32,519 nucleotides of DNA, taken from NCBI GenBank assembly GCA_030697445.1, contig JAUYPY010000051.1, positions 1 through 32,519 on the forward strand, given 5' to 3'. This document shows, piece by piece, positions 30,769 to 32,519 of this stretch. Positions within the stretch are counted from its first letter, which is position 1. Every line of letters begins with the position of its first letter. The translations under genes and the position numbers were made by a program. This stretch comes from a bacterium (GTDB lineage: Bacteria > Patescibacteriota > Minisyncoccia > Phycocordibacterales > UBA10002). The notes under the pieces are model-generated. The model was given only the letters and a program-made list of their open reading frames with translations. It had not been told where the DNA came from and did not search any database.

Positions 30769-31826
30769 CACTTTATTATACCACCACCAAGCATTACCTC
30801 GCCATCACCAAGCGACTTTGCTCGGGGCAAGTACAACACGAGCGACTGGCCGGGCGCGACGGTCTGTGGCGCATCAAAAACCACCCTCGCCTTTTTGATT
30901 GACATCGGATGTCTATCAAAAATACGGCAAGGGATAAGCGGAGCTCGGTAGCGCATACGCGCGAGATATTTCTCTCCGATTGCTGGAACGCCGGATATCC
31001 AGTTGCAATCGGCGATAGCGACTTCGCTTTTTGCATGCGACAATTCTCCAGCACTATTTTTCTGCGAAATCGTTACCGTATTCTTTTTAATATCTTTGGA
31101 AACAACATACCCGCCGGCGAGCCGCTCGCCGATCGTGTAAAACGCCGCGCCGTTATGTTTTTCGATAATGTTCCCGCTTTCGTTCTCAACGGTTCCCTCT
31201 TTCTGTGTAATGTAGTGCGATAAAAATTCTTTCATATCCACTTTCCCTACAAAACATAATCCTTGACTATCTTTTTTGTCCGCAGTGATCAGCCTAAACT
31301 TTTTCGCCAATTTTCTCACTTCCGGTTTTTTCATTCCACCAACCGGAAACAAAATATGCGGAAGTTGTTCTTGTTTTATTTGCCACAAGAAATATGACTG
31401 ATCTTTGTTGGTGTCGCTTCCCGCAAGTAATTGGTTCGTATCTATGCGCGCATAGTGTCCGGTCGCGACAAAATCCGCCCCGTTCGCCAGCGCCCACTTG
31501 TAAAACCCCCCAAACTTAATGAAACGGTTGCACGCAACATCCGGATTCGGCGTTCGCCCTGTCTTGTATTCGCGAATCATATAATCCACCACTTCTTTTT
31601 TGTATTCTTTCTCAAGATTTAATTCCTTAAACGGAATACCGATCATGGCGCACACCCGCATTGCATCCAGTCGATCATCTTTCCAACTGCAATGAAAGAA
31701 ATCGGGTTGCCAGACGCGAATAAAAACGCCGGTTACTTCATAACCGGCTTCTTTTAGGAGCGCCGCGGAAACCGACGAATCTACTCCGCCCGACAGACCA
31801 ACGAATACTTTTAATTTCTTTGTCAT
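30768..31826 (-). CDS. mnmA: tRNA-specific 2-thiouridylase
   Basis: 352 residues. PP-loop SGGVDSS (12-18); catalytic cysteine in NPDVACNRFIKF; second active-site cysteine in SQGLCFVGK; the C-terminal tRNA-binding barrel ends GEVMLGGGIIK. MnmA adds sulfur to U34 of tRNA-Lys, Glu and Gln. Its ATG overlaps the stop of the DUF167 gene (ATGA). The last codons double as the promoter of the next gene. Confidence 0.96.
   Translation of the reverse strand: MTKKLKVFVGLSGGVDSSVSAALLKEAGYEVTGVFIRVWQPDFFHCSWKDDRLDAMRVCAMIGIPFKELNLEKEYKKEVVDYMIREYKTGRTPNPDVACNRFIKFGGFYKWALANGADFVATGHYARIDTNQLLAGSDTNKDQSYFLWQIKQEQLPHILFPVGGMKKPEVRKLAKKFRLITADKKDSQGLCFVGKVDMKEFLSHYITQKEGTVENESGNIIEKHNGAAFYTIGERLAGGYVVSKDIKKNTVTISQKNSAGELSHAKSEVAIADCNWISGVPAIGEKYLARMRYRAPLIPCRIFDRHPMSIKKARVVFDAPQTVAPGQSLVLYLPRAKSLGDGEVMLGGGIIK
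30775..30783 (-). promoter_or_regulatory. Extended -10 promoter inside the end of mnmA
   Basis: TGG-TATAAT, 6 nt (AAAGTG), ATG at 30768. The box lies in the codons for the last residues of MnmA (GGIIK). Confidence 0.7.
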
Positions 31827-32044
31827 ACTGAAATTTCAAAAATCTTTTGGCGGGAAGAGAAACCGGATGCGAGTATGACTTGCCCGCGTGTAATGCCAAA
31901 GTGCTTGGCGAGCGCACGGGCGATTGCTTCGTTTGCCTTCCCTTCTCGTGGCGGCTCTTTGACACACACCACAAAACTACCATCTTCCGCCTTCACGACG
32001 GATTCCTCCCGCGCGCTCGGTTTTGCTTTGACGGAGATTCTCAT
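31823..32044 (-). CDS. DUF167/YggU-family protein
   Basis: 73 residues from ATG 32044. The family pattern is clear: ISVKAKPSAREESVV, VCVKEPPREGKANEAIARAL (27-46) and the ending SGFSSRQKIFEI. Members are small conserved proteins of unknown function found in bacteria, archaea and eukaryotes. It is coupled to mnmA, an arrangement that may reflect shared transcription only. Confidence 0.93.
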   Translation of the reverse strand: MRISVKAKPSAREESVVKAEDGSFVVCVKEPPREGKANEAIARALAKHFGITRGQVILASGFSSRQKIFEISV

Positions 32045-32187
32045 ACGACAAAATACTTCTCAACTTCTATCATCTGCTCGCCCTGCTCAACGATTTTCGA
32101 ACTTTTGACTGGGCGGAGGAATATAAATATCCTACCGTGGTTTTAGATCAGATGAAAGGATTGCTGGCCAAGTACGAGAACCTGTAA
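32032..32187 (+). pseudogene. Possible decayed C-terminal fragment
   Basis: Open plus-strand frame of 51 codons with a TGA just upstream and no usable ATG, ending in TAA at 32185-32187. The translation looks protein-like (FYHLLALLNDF, TFDWAEEYKYPTVVLDQ, GLLAKYENL). A second open frame (32127-32309), with many cysteines and prolines (LGCPCGELC), overlaps it. Neither has a start or promoter, and the first overlaps the start of the DUF167 gene. This may be a gene remnant left by a rearrangement or chance open frames; the stretch 32045-32359 otherwise holds no gene I can support. Confidence 0.25.
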
Positions 32188-32299
32188 CCCCTGATTTCCC
32201 ACTTGGTTGCCCTTGTGGCGAGCTTTGTACCGAAGGTAAGAGCTTTGCACCAATTGAGACACTGCCGAGCCGTAAAACCAAATTTGAGAGCGTGGGACG

Positions 32300-32330
32300 A
32301 TTTGCTTAACTTAAACAATATTAAGCAAAT
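32300..32330. repeat. AT-rich 10-bp inverted repeat
   Basis: ATTTGCTTAA (32300-32309) and TTAAGCAAAT (32321-32330), 11-base loop, with further TTGCTTAACT copies nearby (from about 32346). It lies 30 nt past the TspO stop; without a T-run it is at best a weak terminator for that gene. Confidence 0.6.
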
Positions 32331-32359
32331 TGCACCGAGTCATAATTGCTTAACTAGAT

Positions 32360-32519
32360 TTAATTCAGCGACCAAATTGCATAGTTTAAGTACATCGCGA
32401 AACTGACCCAGAGAATATACGGCACAAGAAGCCACGCGGCCGGTTTAGATATTTTGGCAAAGGCGATGATCGTGGCGAGAATGGCGAGCCAGAGAAATAC
32501 AATCTCAACAAGCGCACCG
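32360..32519 (-). CDS. tspO: TspO/MBR-family membrane protein (5' end beyond window)
   Basis: The last 52 residues before TAA at 32360-32362. GALVEIVFLWLAILATIIAF, SKPAAWLLVPYILWVSFA and the end MYLNYAIWSLN match the C-terminal two helices of TspO (tryptophan-rich sensory protein), including the VPYxxWVSFA motif. The family binds porphyrins or sterols in membranes; its bacterial role is often stress signalling. The N-terminal three helices lie outside the window. Confidence 0.9.
   Translation of the reverse strand, partial: GALVEIVFLWLAILATIIAFAKISKPAAWLLVPYILWVSFAMYLNYAIWSLN

Noticed and set aside
32203..32406. 67-codon plus-strand frame at the right end
   Set aside because: Overlaps the C terminus of the TspO gene on the other strand and has no start signal.

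Overview
The window is a gene-dense, almost entirely minus-strand stretch of about 47% GC from what looks like a Candidate Phyla Radiation (Patescibacteria, Parcubacteria-type) bacterium. The signs are pared-down aminoacyl-tRNA synthetases, very short intergenic gaps with ATGA/TAATATG-style stop-start overlaps, few Shine-Dalgarno sequences, single-pass membrane proteins of Parcubacteria type (a PilM-like/large membrane protein pair), and TGA used as a normal stop (so not the SR1/Gracilibacteria code). Assignment to a particular lineage is inference; no 16S gene is present.

Layout, left to right (genes run right to left unless stated). 1-2490: an accessory region with a membrane-anchored protein cut by the window edge and two related two-gene cassettes: a 296-residue lysozyme-like protein plus a 180-residue membrane protein, and a 54-residue internally deleted paralogue plus a 40-residue membrane peptide. 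2615-9865: a cell-wall/division operon, scpB - D,D-carboxypeptidase - mraY - ftsW - murG - gltX (truncated) - M23 peptidase - small membrane protein. 10003-12065: scpA and an orphan gene interleaved with two MazF/PemK-family paralogues, each faced tail to tail by a plus-strand promoter and tetraloop hairpins that look like small RNAs. 12092-15862: aspS, trpS and an M20 dipeptidase. 15953-16760: an island of small genes, including the only plus-strand CDS (a zinc-ribbon protein). 16750-21111: grpE-dnaK-dnaJ, tRNA-Arg(CCG), plsC. 21114-25067: infA-rpmJ-rpsM-rpsK-rpsD-rpoA-rplQ-rplM-rpsI. 25064-27633: a large membrane protein and a PilM/FtsA-like protein. 27654-32044: DUF167 protein - mnmA - ATP-cone/Mrr-like nuclease - Cas4/AddB-like nuclease - alaS. 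32045-32359: mostly non-coding with decayed coding-like sequence. 32360-end: the C terminus of a TspO/MBR protein.

The chromosomal core supplies translation, protein folding, chromosome condensation and peptidoglycan synthesis. The most unusual signals are: (i) repeated leaderless promoters of the form TGN-TATAAT-like-N6-ATG, with exactly six bases between the -10 box and the start codon in front of six genes; (ii) the two MazF-like genes each paired with a convergent putative structured RNA; (iii) the duplicated lysozyme-like cassette whose mini-copy keeps only the protein's two ends; (iv) three aminoacyl-tRNA synthetases that have each lost an accessory domain. All domain calls come from reading motifs, not from database searches.
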